From positions 1,860,001 through 1,924,000 of the forward strand of contig JADANN010000364.1 in the NCBI GenBank assembly GCA_018806985.1: DNA of 64,000 bases. The letters are read 5' to 3'. Source of the stretch: Angiostrongylus vasorum (lineage: Eukaryota; Nematoda; Chromadorea; Rhabditida; Metastrongylidae). The translations under genes were made by a program, and so were the position numbers. Shown in pieces: positions 25,147-39,800 of the stretch (the first letter of the stretch is position 1; every line of letters begins with the position of its first letter). The notes beneath the pieces were generated by a model that saw nothing but the letters and a program-made list of their open reading frames with translations, was not told where the DNA came from and made no database searches.

Positions 25147-26448
25147 TCAATGATCCGATCCGATTACCCACATCTGTTTGTCCTAGTGATCTCCTCGGTT
25201 AGGCAGGCGCATCGAGTCGATCATTAGTTTTGCCTTGATACTCTACAGTATTCGTCATAGGACATTTAGATTATTAAAAAAAAAGGGGTCCCTATATTAG
25301 TGGTGCCAGGTGGCTACATTATAGTCTGAGAAAAATCCTCGATTTCTTGACAATACTTCACTGCTGTGCTGATGCCTCGAAAATTAAGTCACAGGCAAAG
25401 ACTTTATCAACAAGAAAGATCCGTGGTAACCTGTTTATTCGAAGTTGGTTTCGGGAAATACTCCTCTGTTCATTTTCATCCTGGCGTATCTACAAGTAGT
25501 ACGAATGAGATCATTTTTTTACTTCGTTAAACAAACTCGAAACTGACTCCATACCTCTGCTCTCTACCAGTCTTTCATTTAACGCAGTACGTTGTTGTGG
25601 AGTTTGGAGAGGACCAAATGCAATTGTTTTAAGTACGCCTCGCTCTTGTGAGGACATTTTGACCGTTAGAAGTGTAGTTCATCCAATTGACGTCCTCAAA
25701 TAGTCGTCGTCGACGGCAGTTGCCCTCTCGTCAAGACTCCCATTTCCATCGTGGACGTTTGAAACGTTCGCACGAAGTTACTGCACGTTCGCGAACGGTT
25801 CTGAATCTAAATAAAACGCCTTTACTGCAAACCGTTTCTATCGCCTTAGATCTGTGATGTAATTACTTTAGCTTGTTTCTTCTTCCTTTCCTTTTCATCC
25901 TTTATCCCAATGGTCTGATTTGAAGGCAAGCGGCAACCACGTAAGCCTGACTAAAACCATTGCCAAAAAATGTAAAGTAGAATTTTTTTTGCGAAGTAGA
26001 GTAAAATTTCCACGAAACTGAAAAAGGAACTAAAGGTCTTCAAATTTTCAAAGGGTCAGCAGTAGCTCCAAATATAAGCGATGCATTGAGGAACATCACT
26101 TGCTTTCCTCTTCGAACTGCGGGCTTTGATGTAAAAAACGACGTGCAGAAATACGCCAGTTGATCCTAGAAAATCAAAATTTCATCCTATTAAAACAAGA
26201 TAGCTTGAACTTTGTAGGTAACAGTCTTCATATTCCAAATTTTTTTTATTCGAACTGGTAAGACTGTATATGAGCCATGATGTAATGGTTTTAAGTTATA
26301 AGAAGACGCCATTTATGAATGAAATGAATTCTAACCGATGCCTTGATTACCTTCCAAGAAACCTTCTTTAGGTGTCTGCAACCTGAAGAATGAAGTACTT
26401 CATCCCATTGTGAAATCCCTTCAGAACGGTCATATGTCCATATATACT

Positions 26449-26738
26449 TGAAAGGATAAAAACGATGAAGCTCTCGTCGTTGATCATTCTCTGAGGGATG
26501 CGCCATGCATTCGACTTGATTAAGCACCGCTTGGAGGTAATTGAATGCATCTGGCCTTTACAATGACTCGTGGTGCTTACCGATGTATCGAGCCAGTGCT
26601 ACTGTCCTCCCAGACAAGTCTAATACCAATCTGCTGACTTCAGAGGGATGGAAGGCTGGGTGGGCCAAAGGCGTGGGGATCGATTCCGTGTGTGTGCGTT
26701 GTAGGACGCCTCGGACCACTGAGCCACACGCGGTTCTT
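26449..26738 (-). repeat. SINE-2 copy
   Basis: Tail AAGGATAAAAACGATGAAGC, body with CCAGACAAGTCTAATACCAA, box B GGATCGATTCC and a box A-like CACTGAGCCACACGC in reverse. About 290 bp. Confidence 0.8.
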
Positions 26739-27734
26739 AATATATACTTATATCCCATTAAATATGACATACTTTCAAAAGTTCGGAACACTCCTAGTGG
26801 CCAGTCCCCATTAAATATGACAGACTTACAAATGTCCGGAACACCCCCTAGTGGCAGGTGTTTTCTTTACGATACCACCCGGTCGGTGTTTTCCATCGGG
26901 GGTTTGATGTTTTGGTTGCAGTAATAGGATTTATTAAAGTTCTCATGACACGGTTAGTTATACAATGTTGTTTTCTACGTGCAACAGGCGCCCAAATTCA
27001 CACTGTAAAGTGGTCGTTTTTACCCCTCCAGCTCGGAAACGCGACAACCCATCCGATCTTGAGCCTCAGCCGTCCTCACTAATACTTTGTGCTCATTGTT
27101 TGAAGTGTTTTCCTTTCTTTTTTATTCAAAAAACGATGACGATAGATTATCTAAAGATGGCTGAATTCGGTCTAATCTCGCACCTAACCTGGCTCTGATC
27201 CCTGTGGCTATCCAGCGACATTCGTCTCATATAGTGAGTATGCGTTTTCACGAAGGGTTCAGTGTAATAAAAGCCCCTCCTCCGCAATGCATTGATCCCG
27301 CTTCTTTCCATTAAATTTTTGCAGTGTTTTTCCTATATTTCAACAGATGTCAGGCTAGAAATCACGTTTCTAGCAACCTGACTGGTTGCAAAAGCAAAGA
27401 AATTCTTTCACCACCATATTACTTCATCTCATCTTGCGCTCTGTTTATGTCATTATTTCTTGGAATGCGACAGCTTCTGCCAATTGTCGGTTAGGCACTA
27501 GACAGAAAATTATAGGAGTAATTACACTACACTTCTTATGTTCACGTTTTAGTTGGCCCTGACGAAGTAAGAAATCTCTTGGAAAGAAAAATTGGCGTGA
27601 AAGTGTCGAGGCCTCATGATATCTCTCTCATTCAATTGCTTTCTCTCACTTTTAATCATTTTTGGTGTGATAATCTGGTTTTATGAAGAGTTGCTAACTG
27701 AATCAAAAAATGTACTTGTCTTTGTCATTCACAG

Positions 27735-27896
27735 ATGGCAGAGGGTTTTTGGCTATTTGATGGACTGGAGGAAGAACCGTACGGACTTTTACCGCTGGTG
27801 AATCTTGCTGGAAAAGGTGGCCCGACCAGTACCAAGTATGTAGACAGAATTGGCAGCTATCAGTGGCTACTCAGCGACGACACCCCTACAATCCTC
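27735..27896 (+). CDS. Gene A exon 1 (N-terminus)
   Basis: Acceptor CATTCACAG sits immediately before the ATG and donor GTGAGT immediately after codon 54, phase 0. The protein begins MAEGFWLFDGLEEE and ends with SYQWLLSDDTPTIL, which joins directly to VPGMP of exon 2. An upstream coding exon cannot be excluded, because the ATG abuts an acceptor. Confidence 0.75.
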
Positions 27897-30800
27897 GTGA
27901 GTCAAAAGAGCACATGTAACCGATCAGCTCTCATCTTTGTATTTGTAGGAATATATTTGAAAATCTCTATATCCACAAAAATTACTGGAGTAGAAAGTCC
28001 ACGAATTTTTTACGAGGACTGGTGCAGAACCTCAACTAAATTGTATCTGGCCAGTAATTTCTTGTCAATCGACAGTTCATCAGTTCAGAGTTTTGAGATA
28101 GGCACTATAAAGTATTCTCAAGTGGTCACCACAAGAGATCTCAGGCTCTTGCGGATGGGAGTGAGTTTAGTTAGTTCGTCGCTATGGTTCTACAGGAAAG
28201 GCGGTCATCCGTGGCATTGATCGAATAAAAAATATCGAACTGCTCCTCAACCTCGGATATCCCGTTTAAGAGGTGAAGCCGTTCCCTTCACAACAGTTCA
28301 ACATCTGGGAATAGCCATCAGTGAATGAGGAGGTCAACATTGAAAAAGTTTTTCTTCTGGAAAAAATTAGTTCCCCAAGATTTAGAAGGCATGGAATGAC
28401 GAAAAGTAGTACCGAATATTAGTGCAATACCTTCGTTGCTGAACACTTCGATATTTTTTATCCTAGAGCACGCCTAGGAATAAATCAATGCCAGAAGTCA
28501 CCACCATCGTCGTAAAAACCCAGTGGTATATCTGCCGACACCATTCTGACCTCTGCATACCAGAGGACGGATATCTTGAAACTCTATCGGGAAATTTTGA
28601 TCGCACACCAACATACCAATCAAACCGAAATATATCTGGAAGTAGCACGTCTCCTCGTAATGTGAATCACTCAGTCACCTAAGAAATGTTGGGTTGACAA
28701 GTGTGAATTATTTGATATTGCAAGAATATTTCCCTACAGCTATTTATGGATGGAGAGCTTATTTTTTCATTAATAGGATTTATATATTACAAAACATTCA
28801 ACGCTGAGAGATTTTATAAGAAATCTGCGGAAATTTCATGGATTCCAAATAATGAGATACTTACGTTAATAGTAGAACGAGACCTTCAACTTGACTAAGG
28901 CGCGTTTTCGCTGGGGTTAGTTATTGCTACTGTAATGCAACCATTATTGAACCAAAGTTACTGCTATTCAAAGAAATGCTGCAACAGAAGCTGTAAAAAA
29001 TCTCTCAAGTACCACTTTAATTTGGCAATGTGACTTTCCACTAACTTTGGCATTAATAAAAAAATTCACCCACCCCCTGTATACTGTGTGCGAGTCGTCT
29101 CCATAAATAAGGAGGAGACTCATAGAATATGGTTGATGCTTAAAGAAGATGTTTCCCATGCGATTCAAATCTAGGTTTCTGGTATGTTCTTTTGGGATTA
29201 TATAAGTAATTCTCTGAGTAGATTGCATGGCAATCTGAGCCATTCAGATCCTAAAGAAGGCGAAATCCACCAGAAATGTTAGCTAGTGTGAGGTTAACGT
29301 TGTACTAACAACATCTTATTTTCTCATCAAGAAAACAGTAAATTACTAACATACAAGTTCTTTTGTAAGTGTGGAGTGCCCCTGGTGAGGTGACACGATA
29401 TTGTTAGCTCAACGGAAGCCAGTGGAAACGAAAACATGTGTTGGCAATCTCGCCTCAGCTCATAAAGCGCATTTGGTCAGTTCAGTGGAAAAAAAAGGAC
29501 TTATTAGCGCCTTGCTATTTCCTTGGGCTCTCTTTAAATATCACATAGAAGAATAATACTAACAAATAAACACAGCTGAGGAAGTAAACCAACAGTTTAT
29601 GCGAATTTTTTTCAATCCTCAACACTTTAAGAACATTCCACGGGGTCCACTAAGCGTCTACAATGTCCCATTTTTTTAACGTTCTACGATACTACCTTGT
29701 CAATTTCACTGTTAATTAATGGCTTATGCATTATGTCAGTGCCCAGGATTTGACTCTGTTACTATCACGCTAGTTGATTCATTTTCTTTGATTTCAAATG
29801 TATTTCTATAAATTTTTTCTCAGAGTAGGTAAATGTGCTGTTTCTCAAATTCTGCTGTAAAAGTGGAGGAACGGCTACAATATTTCGGAAAATCCCTAAC
29901 AGCAAGAGCAACTTCCAAAGACAGTTTACTTGACGAACGAATCGTCAATAGTAGGTTCGAGAAATTTGAATTCGAGGTGAAAGCCTCATAAGGGAGGGTT
30001 GTGGAGAGCTAAGGACTTTCGTTGGCGTCAAGAAGCTGAAACATCGAGAACCGTTCGATAACCAGCAAAAGAATTGGGAATACTCACTGATATGAATGTC
30101 CAACCAAGGAACTGATTAAGAGTGAGAATGAGCATGTTCTGAGCTTCACTTTAGAACAATATATGAAACACAGAAGCATAATAAAAACATTATATATTAA
30201 TCACTATAGAAATAAAACAAAAAACAGTCAGTAAATAAAATAAATAGCTGAAATAAAAAATAGTAAAAAATAAACAATAATAAGATAGATATTAAATAAA
30301 TAATAGTAGTGAGATAAGTAGAATGGAAAATCAATTATAATGATAAACAACCAAAAAAATTTATTAAATATATTAACAACATAAATATAAAAATATGGTA
30401 ACAAAAATGAAAGACCACACTGTAGGACCGGACATTTCGCAATGAATAACCCAAGATTACAGAAGAAAGTTTAAAGAAATCAGGCAACTGTTATTTCAGT
30501 AAGACACCCTAGCACTTAAAGTCCTCGCTAAACATGCTACTGAATGAGGTCGGCATCACAGAAAAAAGCTCTTTTCTTATAGCTTGCTCAATTGAAGCCT
30601 AAAAAACTTAAAACCTACTTTTCTAGGTGCCCGGTATGCCGACTGAGTCGTTCTTTTGGCCTGGAGGAAAATTACAACAAGACTGTGGAATCGTTGTTTA
30701 CGACATCAATCACCTCAAAGTGAGCACCCATTAAATTCCACTGTTCAGCGGTTGAAGTCTATTGTACGTTCATAATGTTGTTATTAGACCCCTAGTAAAA

Positions 30801-33800
30801 AGAGAACTTTTTATGTCTAACGATTCTACGAACGACATACTTTCAAGCCGCAAAATCACATTTCTTTCGGACTAATCCATCCTCTGAGAATCTCAGGAAT
30901 GACATTATTACAATGTTGGATTGATATTTGTCACACCTAAGCTCACTTAATTTTTGTAGAATGGCAAACAAGGTCTAATAAAAAAAGCACGGGTAAAAAA
31001 ATTCGGCATTGATGAATGCCACCTTTATTTCCTATTTCAATTGTTCTCGACTACACTTTCTTGAGCAAACAGCAGATCTGTCATTCAAAATGGAATGCGG
31101 AATAGCTCTAATTGATGGATTCTTTAGTGGAAGTGTGGTGGAGACTAACGACACATATTGGTTAGAAAACGTATGAACCTTTGATTTCCAATGAAACACT
31201 AAACATCATGTTTATTCTTGAGTAAGTGGGACAGTGGATCGCCATAACTGTTATGTTACATGGCGGCAGAAGTACTCGTTTTAACATATATGACCAAATG
31301 CACATGTACTAATGCAAATTTGGAAGAGATTTGAGCACATGCATTGATCACTATGCATGTTCCTTCATGTCAACAGGACTAGTACATTTCCGCATTTGCT
31401 TGATAGCACTCAGCAGCTCAACTCTGAGTTGACTACCATTAAAAAATCCAACGATCACGAGCACCATACTAATAACCACTCATCTCTCCTATAGTTATCA
31501 CCGACTATGGCGACTAGAAGGGATTAATAAACATTACATGTACTACTTCCACAACTAATATGATGATGAAAAACTCGAGAAATTCAAGTTAAATAAGTTT
31601 TTTTGGATAGCCAAAGTAGTATTCCTTCTTTGATAAGCCTACACGAGGTTGATAAACAGCCAACGTTTCGACGTCTTCGTTTTCATCAGAGTCGATGATT
31701 CTAAACGACGGTCTATAGTTGTTCGTCTTCTCGACAGAGCGTCTTCGTCTACGTCTCTAGTTGGATCTTCTCCACTGGAGCGTCCCTCAAATGAGGCAAT
31801 TTCACTTGGCGACCATCTTTTATACAGGGACGCTGTTTTCTGGTAATATTGATAGTCCGGTGATAACAACTTGTTTTTCCGGCTAATCATCCTTCAGAAA
31901 CTGCTATCATTAGCAGTTAGCATACAGCGTAACAGCCAATGTTGTTCTGACGCCTTCTGATGGCCAAAGGTATGAAATTCCACAGTTCTCGCCATTTTCT
32001 GAAAGTAAAACACGCTCAGTATTCGCCTAGAAAGCTTTTTATTAACTGTCGTAGAAATTATGTGACGGTGTTCCATCTGACCTTGTATACCGTATACCAC
32101 ATTTTATTTTCACAATAAAAACCAAGCGATGAGGAACGACTATCGTTATACAGTGGTTCGCACGGCGTCCAGATCTTTTGCCTATGTCGCTGCCAACAAA
32201 AAGGAATTCTTTTAGGAAGGAGCACTGGGCGAATTTTTATATTCAATACCCCCGAACGACAAGCACTATCTACACTAAACTGCCTTGCAACGCATAATTT
32301 GCTCTAGAGATCCTAACTTTTCCCTTGTTCCTACCGTTCCACCCAGGTTCACGTGTCTATGTAGCAAATCCTCATCAATCATCTGAAAAAGGTGAAAGCG
32401 TTCGTTTTTACATTGACAAACGATGAACCATGACACTTATACGATGGAGGTTAGGTACGTTCTCGGTTGTTGAGAACACACGCTCTTTACTATGAGCACT
32501 ATGAGATCGATCGTCTTCACCATTTGATTCTAGGTCCCAAATGGATCACTGGATGCGGTCATCATAGCCGCTAAGCTCCTCGCCGATAAAAAACGCAAGC
32601 CAATCGACTTCGGAAAATACGACTTCATTACGGATGCCGTAAATTTGCAGAAGCTTTTTGCATTCTGCCAGGTGCGTTACCGATACGGAAGAGTTAACAA
32701 CTGTAGTCAAATGTCTGCAACCGTATCGCTTATTATATCGCTGAAAGCCCTCACTAGACACATTTATTTAGAGAACCTAAAGCCTCATTTTTCGTATAGT
32801 TGCTTGGATTTCACTCTCATATGACCAAATATTTCTCTTTAAAATTTTGACATCATCCTTTCATAAAGGAAGATTCTTTAGTCCCTAGTAAAAATGGCGT
32901 TATCTCAAGTCTCACTGACGAACATATTCTCGTACGCGGTTCACTTGATTGTTTTGAGGATTATTTAAAAAATTTTTTTCTTCAAATGCAGATGAGGAAC
33001 ATGTTTAAGCTTATGTATTTCCAAAACCTCCAGCTAACAACTGTATTCGACATAATCACCCGCCGTTATCGCTCGTCCTTACTTTGACAAAAGTCTCCAT
33101 TTGTCCATACCGCTTTCAACGGTAGCTTAGATGCTTCTGTTTGCTCAAAGGAATCGTTCAGTATCTTGTTTTGTCATAGTAGTTTAGCAATAACTCTTAC
33201 TGTTTGATCGGAGATCTTTCTGTGCATTTATCTTCACGTGGAACTTAGTTGCTGACAGCTCATGTCTACCGGTTGATCGTTATGGCACATCACATGTTTG
33301 GACCATTTGGTTTTCTATACTTTGACGTAAGCAGAAGCATCTCTAGTTTCTAATTTTTCGATGTCGGTTGAAGGACGGATTCCCATCTCTCACTTGTGTA
33401 ATACAGGGCACAGCAGCACTTATCGATATTGCCTTCAATAACGCTAGTTGTTATCATAATCTCCTAAATTTTATTTACTGCGCCTATTCATTTTTCATGT
33501 GGGGTATCACCTACATCACGTGTCGTCTCGTTGATCATTGTGACTAGAGAGCACGCCAGTAAATTCTCCAGTTTTCCCCGTCGCGTGCAAGAGTAGCCCA
33601 GAGGGTTGTGTTCGCTTAAGGGACTTGCTTAGCATTATACCTTTCTCCAACGGTTTTCGTGAAGAACTCTGACCATCGGGTCGGTGGTCTTCCAGCAGAA
33701 CATTTGACAACCCGAAGAATCCAGTCACTACGTCATCAACATTACGCGTTCGGGCTACCTTTTTCTTGGACAGTTTGGAGCATAAAACGGCACCTTGATT

Positions 33801-36800
33801 TTTGATCGTTGACGTAGGTAAGAGCTTCGGATGCCTTCCCTCACTGATGTGACAAAGGATACTTCTAACGACGTCCTTTCGACTGCGCGTTTAATAACAC
33901 TGAGTGACCTTTCATTCTGCTTAAGCAGCGACCAAGTTTCTGACGCGTACGTTAGGGCAGGAAATACCGTTGAGTCGAAAAGGTGGGCATGGAGTCGAGT
34001 GTTCTTTGTTCTCCTCACTATTTCCTCGATGCTCTTGAAACCTTCCCAATGCGTTCGCTTTCTCCTGGTCAACTCCGGAGCTAAGTCGTTCACCATGTAC
34101 GAAGTAATGCTACGTGTCTAATAGAACCACAAGAACGATGGGATGTGATCAAAAGTCGGAACTTCAGGTGGGCTTCGCAGTTACCTTTGTCGGGTGCTCA
34201 CTTGCCAATGGAAATGGAGCACAAATCGACATTGGAGCTGTTAAGCTGAAGCTGCAGTTAAAAGCAAAGGGTAAGGGCAAAGAAAATGCTTTGGTTGATG
34301 CAGTAAATAACACGTGAGCTGTGTGCAAAAGGGTAGTCATAGGCTTGAAGTCCAAATGAGGTTCTTCGTTCCATCGTTTTCTTCGGATTCAGATTTCCAA
34401 AGCGTAAGTTGAACCAGGAAACATAAAGTTGAAAAAAATAACTGTTAAACATTGTCATTTGTCCCCTCACTATGTGCCCGCCGCTTTTAAAGCTCATCAT
34501 GCCGTTCGTTCCCTTTTTTTTGCTCAGTTCTGATAATAAATCACTCATCATGGCCTCAGACCCGTACATACGGTTGGGAGAAGCGACAGTAAACATTAAT
34601 AAGTCTTCACTTTGTTCATTCCATTCCAATTTAACCCCAAATATGATCCTCGAATAATTCAAAAAAACTTGACAACCTCCACTAGCGCTCTAAGCGAGAC
34701 AACGAGAAAACGAGACGACGGATAAAGCGCAGCATGTGTTTCATAGGCTTTCAACAAACGTGTCCGTGTTCATACTTTAGAACATTATGACTTTCTAGAA
34801 AACATTTAATGGTGAATATACTCAACATATAGATGACGGCAAGCAGAAATTGGAAAGAATCCACTTAGGTGCTTCAAGGTCTACATTCCAAATGTTAATC
34901 CACCAAACTGAAATCGAAAATAACTTGTATCTTAATGATTCGTTAAAAAATAAGCATTTAAATGGGCGACTTATCAGGAGTTTGCTTTTATAAGATTTTT
35001 ATGTCTGTAACCAATTGTAATGTTCGATTAACCATTATTAGTGATAGTATCACCTGTGTTACCGCTGTTCTCGTTGGAGATGGAATGAATCCAGCGAATT
35101 AACCGGCCTCGCAATTCCACGCTGAGGAATGTATGAACCATTATACCTCACTTTTGCATTCATCGTGAAGACTGCTGCTAGTAATGGTACGTCTTTTAAT
35201 GTCGAAGCATTATTCTACAAACAGCTGAAAAGGTACTCGTACTGTTCCACGGATATTTCGTACTTCATGCTTCCCAGAACACTCCCGTTTGATCAAAACG
35301 ACTGGCGGCTTTCCATAGCAGATCCGAAACTGAATTAAAACGGCCACGGCAGTGTCGATGAAATAAGAGTTTACGCAACCGGTAATAAAGCAACCTGATA
35401 ACCATACTCACACGCAACTGATGAGAGGGAATCAAATCTCGGTTTGGATAGGAAGGTATTGCAGTCGGATCAAACGACACGTCCACATAGGGTCATGCCG
35501 TGTTTTTTGCTCTGCCCTCACAATACCATAAGAGAGTCTCCTCTAACTCAACCTTTACGCTCCTCTTGATGCTAAAAGTTACTTAAAAATTCATGTATTT
35601 CCGCTCAGAAAGGCACAAGAAGCAAAGAAACATACAAACCAATTAAATGACGTGACCAATGTCGTTGGCGGAGAAAAAAGCCCCCTCACGAAATGTCGAA
35701 ACGTGACTATTTAAACAAATATTATCGCTCGCTCCTCGGCTACCAGGCTCGTTCTCACCTGCAAGATAGATTCGTTCACCGAACTTTGAAGTCTTCTGTC
35801 TTCAACCCACGCGATAAAAAAAATCGCTATCTTCAATTGCTGCTCACCAACCTGTACAGTTGATGACAGCGAATTTGATCCTAGACGATTAACTGGAGAA
35901 AGTGAAGCATAATCACAAACCCTTCAGCAAATTTGATGTTGGAAACTTGAAAGCGAAGTCAGTACGGAATAGCGAAAGGAGTACTGGCATGGAAAATACC
36001 GTTCTGCTAGGTTTCTTCCCATCGAATGTCGTTAGATGGAATTTTAGGAGAGCTGCCAATAAAAGGACAAAAGATAAAGCTCTCGGCATTGATCAATCTC
36101 TGAGGAATGCGCCATGCATTCGACTTTATTAAGTATCCCTGGAGGTGATTGAATGCATATCCGGCCTTTACAATGACTCGCGGTGGCCTACCGATGTATC
36201 GACCCAGTGCTGCTACCGTCGCAGACAAGTCTAGTACCAAATTGCCGACCCCAGAGGGCCAGAAGGGTTGGTGGGCCATCGGCACGGGGATCGATACCAC
36301 GTGTGTGTTGCAGTGGCGCCTCCTCCAACCACTGCACCACACGCGCCCTTGGAGATCCGCCGATAGGAAAAAAATTTCTTAACGTCACGATTCATGGCCA
36401 TGTCAATCATTTTTTCACAGATGGAAGATAGTGTCTTTTTGACTCCTTGGTTATGTCTCTATTCCGCACTAGATCGATCAACGTCTTTCCCCTGAAAAAA
36501 ATTGGTCGGACGCAAGCTTGGAGTTCGTATTTTTTTACTCAAGAGAAAAAAGCACAAGATAATAAGAAAAAAGAAAAAAGATGGGAAAAATGGAGCAAAA
36601 TCCAGTCGAAGACTAGAAAAAATTCAATCTTAATGACGCCTTCGGGACCCAGATGAGTACAATGTCTGACAGTAGATGGGATTCTTTTAACGTAACGCCA
36701 TGATGTCGCTTTAATTTGTAAAACCTCAGCTCGATATCCTAAAATATCTGCTGCAAAACAACTTTTCAGCACATGTACTACTTTAGTACCACGTGAGTTT

Positions 36801-39800
36801 TATCTTAATCTTTATCGACCTGGAAAAAAGCTTTCGGAAGAGTCGAAACAAATGTCAATTTACAAGCGGTTGTGAACAGAATGCATCCATCGAAGACAAG
36901 AAAGATTACCGACGGCAGCCGAATTTACAGCATATGGAAACAATTTCTGAATCAAATCTTAGCTATCTCCATAGAAAAATGGTTCCCACATGACGGCAAC
37001 ATATCATCTTCAAAGCGGCTCACTACCGTACTGCATTGGGTAACGAAGTTCTTCGAGTGAAAACAGCTTACGAATTGACTTCAAATTATTTCCGATCATT
37101 TTCTTTTTTGCCTTTTAGAGGATAGCCAGTGAAGCGGATACGATGTTTTATGAGCTCAATGCTAGGAAAAGGGATAGAACTTCGTATAATCGGCAGAAAA
37201 CCCAACTCATGGAAAACTCACGGTACGCTAGCAAGCAAAGCACTATTTGCAGAGATCACAATATAGCTGTATAGCTGTAGCAAAAGGCACTCAGTAAACA
37301 CTGAAAACCACAGGAAACTACAAAACCTAAAGCTGGTCCTCTCACAGAATCCAGTGATTAATTGACTCACTCAGAGCAAACTTCGCCACTTGGAGCCAAC
37401 TATCCTCCTAGTAGCTTACTGTGCAGTTAAGCTATTAGTTTAAACCTTCATCCACGTAAAGAATTTTACGCAAAACACTTGAACGAGGCTTTTTGAGAGA
37501 TAACCGCCAAAGGCGATAGCTTGTAAGCCTCTGAAACTTGAACTTTCAAAAACTATCTCATCGTTGACATCCATAAGAATATAATGCATGATGCTTCAAA
37601 GGCGAAGCAAAACGCCTAGTCATGTGACGAGAAGGGTTGAAGGCAGATGTCCAGGAAAAACATTGGGGTGGACTCCAAAAGGATATAACCGTCCTTCAGG
37701 AGAAATAGCTGTAACATTGGCAGGACTTTTTATGAGTTTGTAACTCATAAGCAAGCTGTATTCGCAACTTGAAATGTTCTGCAGATCACCGAATGTTAAT
37801 CACAATGTCATTCTACTCGAATCAGGTCACCATCTTGTTCAACGCAAAGAGCAACCGAACTGGTAATTCTACTGCAGCCACCACCAAGAGCTTGTAGAAT
37901 GCTTTGTATACGACAAAGAGAGCAACTACAGAGACTAAGAGTAAAGTAAGAGTAATAAAGTAAGTAGAGGTGATTTTATTTCCACAGGAAAACTGTACGC
38001 CCAAGTAATCAAATCCAACGGTGAGAGGCTTTAGAAAAGGTTTAGCAATAGAGAACATCTACTTTCTTGCTTGGATACTTTGATTGCCCATCAATTATTC
38101 GTTTCTAAGTCTGGTGATCATTATCCGTGGTGATGATTTAGTGTACAACATGATGACGCCTGGCACTTTGCTACCAGTGTTTTATGTCCTTGATTTCCAA
38201 AATAGTTTCGAAACTCCCATCTCCGTAGTCCACCCAGAGGGTGTGCGTGCCGGTTCTATTCTAGAAGGCATCGTTTAGGGGCTGTTTAGCTAGTATGGAA
38301 AAATTTCGATGTGTTTGAAGTATCAAGCAATATGCTGCATAACAGAATGCTGAAATGCGTCGAAAAGGTGAACGCAGAGTTCCGCGACCGTCAGTTGGTC
38401 GCTGGCTTGTTGGTGAGGTCCGAATGTGCCTCACGTTGTTTTTTCTTCTCCTCTCCAAACCAAAGTTCACGTTCAAAATTGTCTCTGCATTTCAAGCATA
38501 TGTTTTACCTCAACACCAAAACACTGAAATGAATGATTGCGAAAGCACTGAAGAATAGATTGGGCTTAAAGTGGACAGAAATTACCCATGTCGAAGGACC
38601 GAAACAGAAGGACCCGCATGGTGTGGTGGTGAACGCGCTACTCCCCGGAAAGGACAATAGCGCGTTCGTTCCCCACCGCAAACACCAGCGGTCCGGAGTT
38701 TTGCAAATATCTCAGCAATCTTGTGGTTGTATTTTTGCATAGTAATGAACTGCCATAAAAAGTATAGAAGGCAGAAAATAAAAAAAAGCTAAATATTGTG
38801 ACTTTCAACTACAGCCTCAGCTTAACTGGGGTTTAATGCCGATGTGGCCTCCCCAGATCAGTCCCGGTGACGGGTGATTGCTGACGGCACAGATCGATAA
38901 GAGCTAGCTGAGACACAGGCGAAACGAAGGACTCGCATGGTGTGGTGGTGAACGCGCTACTCCCCGGAAAGGACAATAGCGCGTTCGTTCCCCACCCCAA
39001 ACACCTGCGGTCCGGAGTTTTGCAAATATCTCAGCAATTTTGTGGTTGTATTTCGCATAGTAATAAACTGCCATAAAAAAGTATAGAAGGCAGAAAATAA
39101 AAAAAAAGAAATTACTTAGTTGGAATTCGGCATCGAATCACAGTGAAGTAAATTAACGCTCTCACTGGAAAACGCGATAATTGGGGTACATAGGGGTGAA
39201 TAGAAGTTCTTCTAGAGAATCACTAAAAAGAAATGTTCTTCGTCATAAGTGATGGAAACGTATGGAATCTTCATGGTTTTCAAACCTTTTAGGAGGCTGG
39301 CGATGGTTTATTCCGAATCGATTGTGAACGTGTTGGGAAGACTTGCATTCTTTCCAGGTAAACTAAGTCTCTACGGCACAGTAATTTTTTTTACTCACTT
39401 ATGAACCTTTTTAAGGACAAGCCTCTCTCGCTATAGGATTCATTCTATTTCTGTACTGAAAGAAATCTAAAAAAATATTGGTCCATTAAAATGGTTTGTT
39501 TTAAAAGGGGGAAAAAATAATTTAGTACTCCTATCAATGATTAATAGTCACCGTCTCGTTGTGAATGGATGGCCCTCTTTCGTGTCAAAGAGTATTGTTT
39601 AACGAAGGCATCTCTTCCATTCTCTTCCAGTTGGATCTCACGAACTGAAGAGTGCTCGTTTTAAACTTAATTTCCACCTGAAACGCAGCTTTGAGTAAGC
39701 CTAAAGAGAGGCGCGGTTACTTATGGTTAACTTATTGCGAGGAACAACAAAAATTACGGGCCTAAAGAGGACTTTACGTGTCGCTCCAGCAAAGCCTTCT

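Larger units (their letters stand above)
20910..26445. other. Gene-poor stretch
   Basis: Outside the SINE-1 fragment at 22065, the motif at 22813 and RTE-A at 24527, only ORFs under about 110 codons without recognisable domains were seen. Confidence 0.45.

Noticed and set aside
30960..31172. Candidate extra exon of gene A (LEQTADLSFKMECGIALIDG, with GTATGA donor)
   Set aside because: Exons 2 and 3 already join in frame with family similarity unbroken, and this stretch matches nothing in the family.
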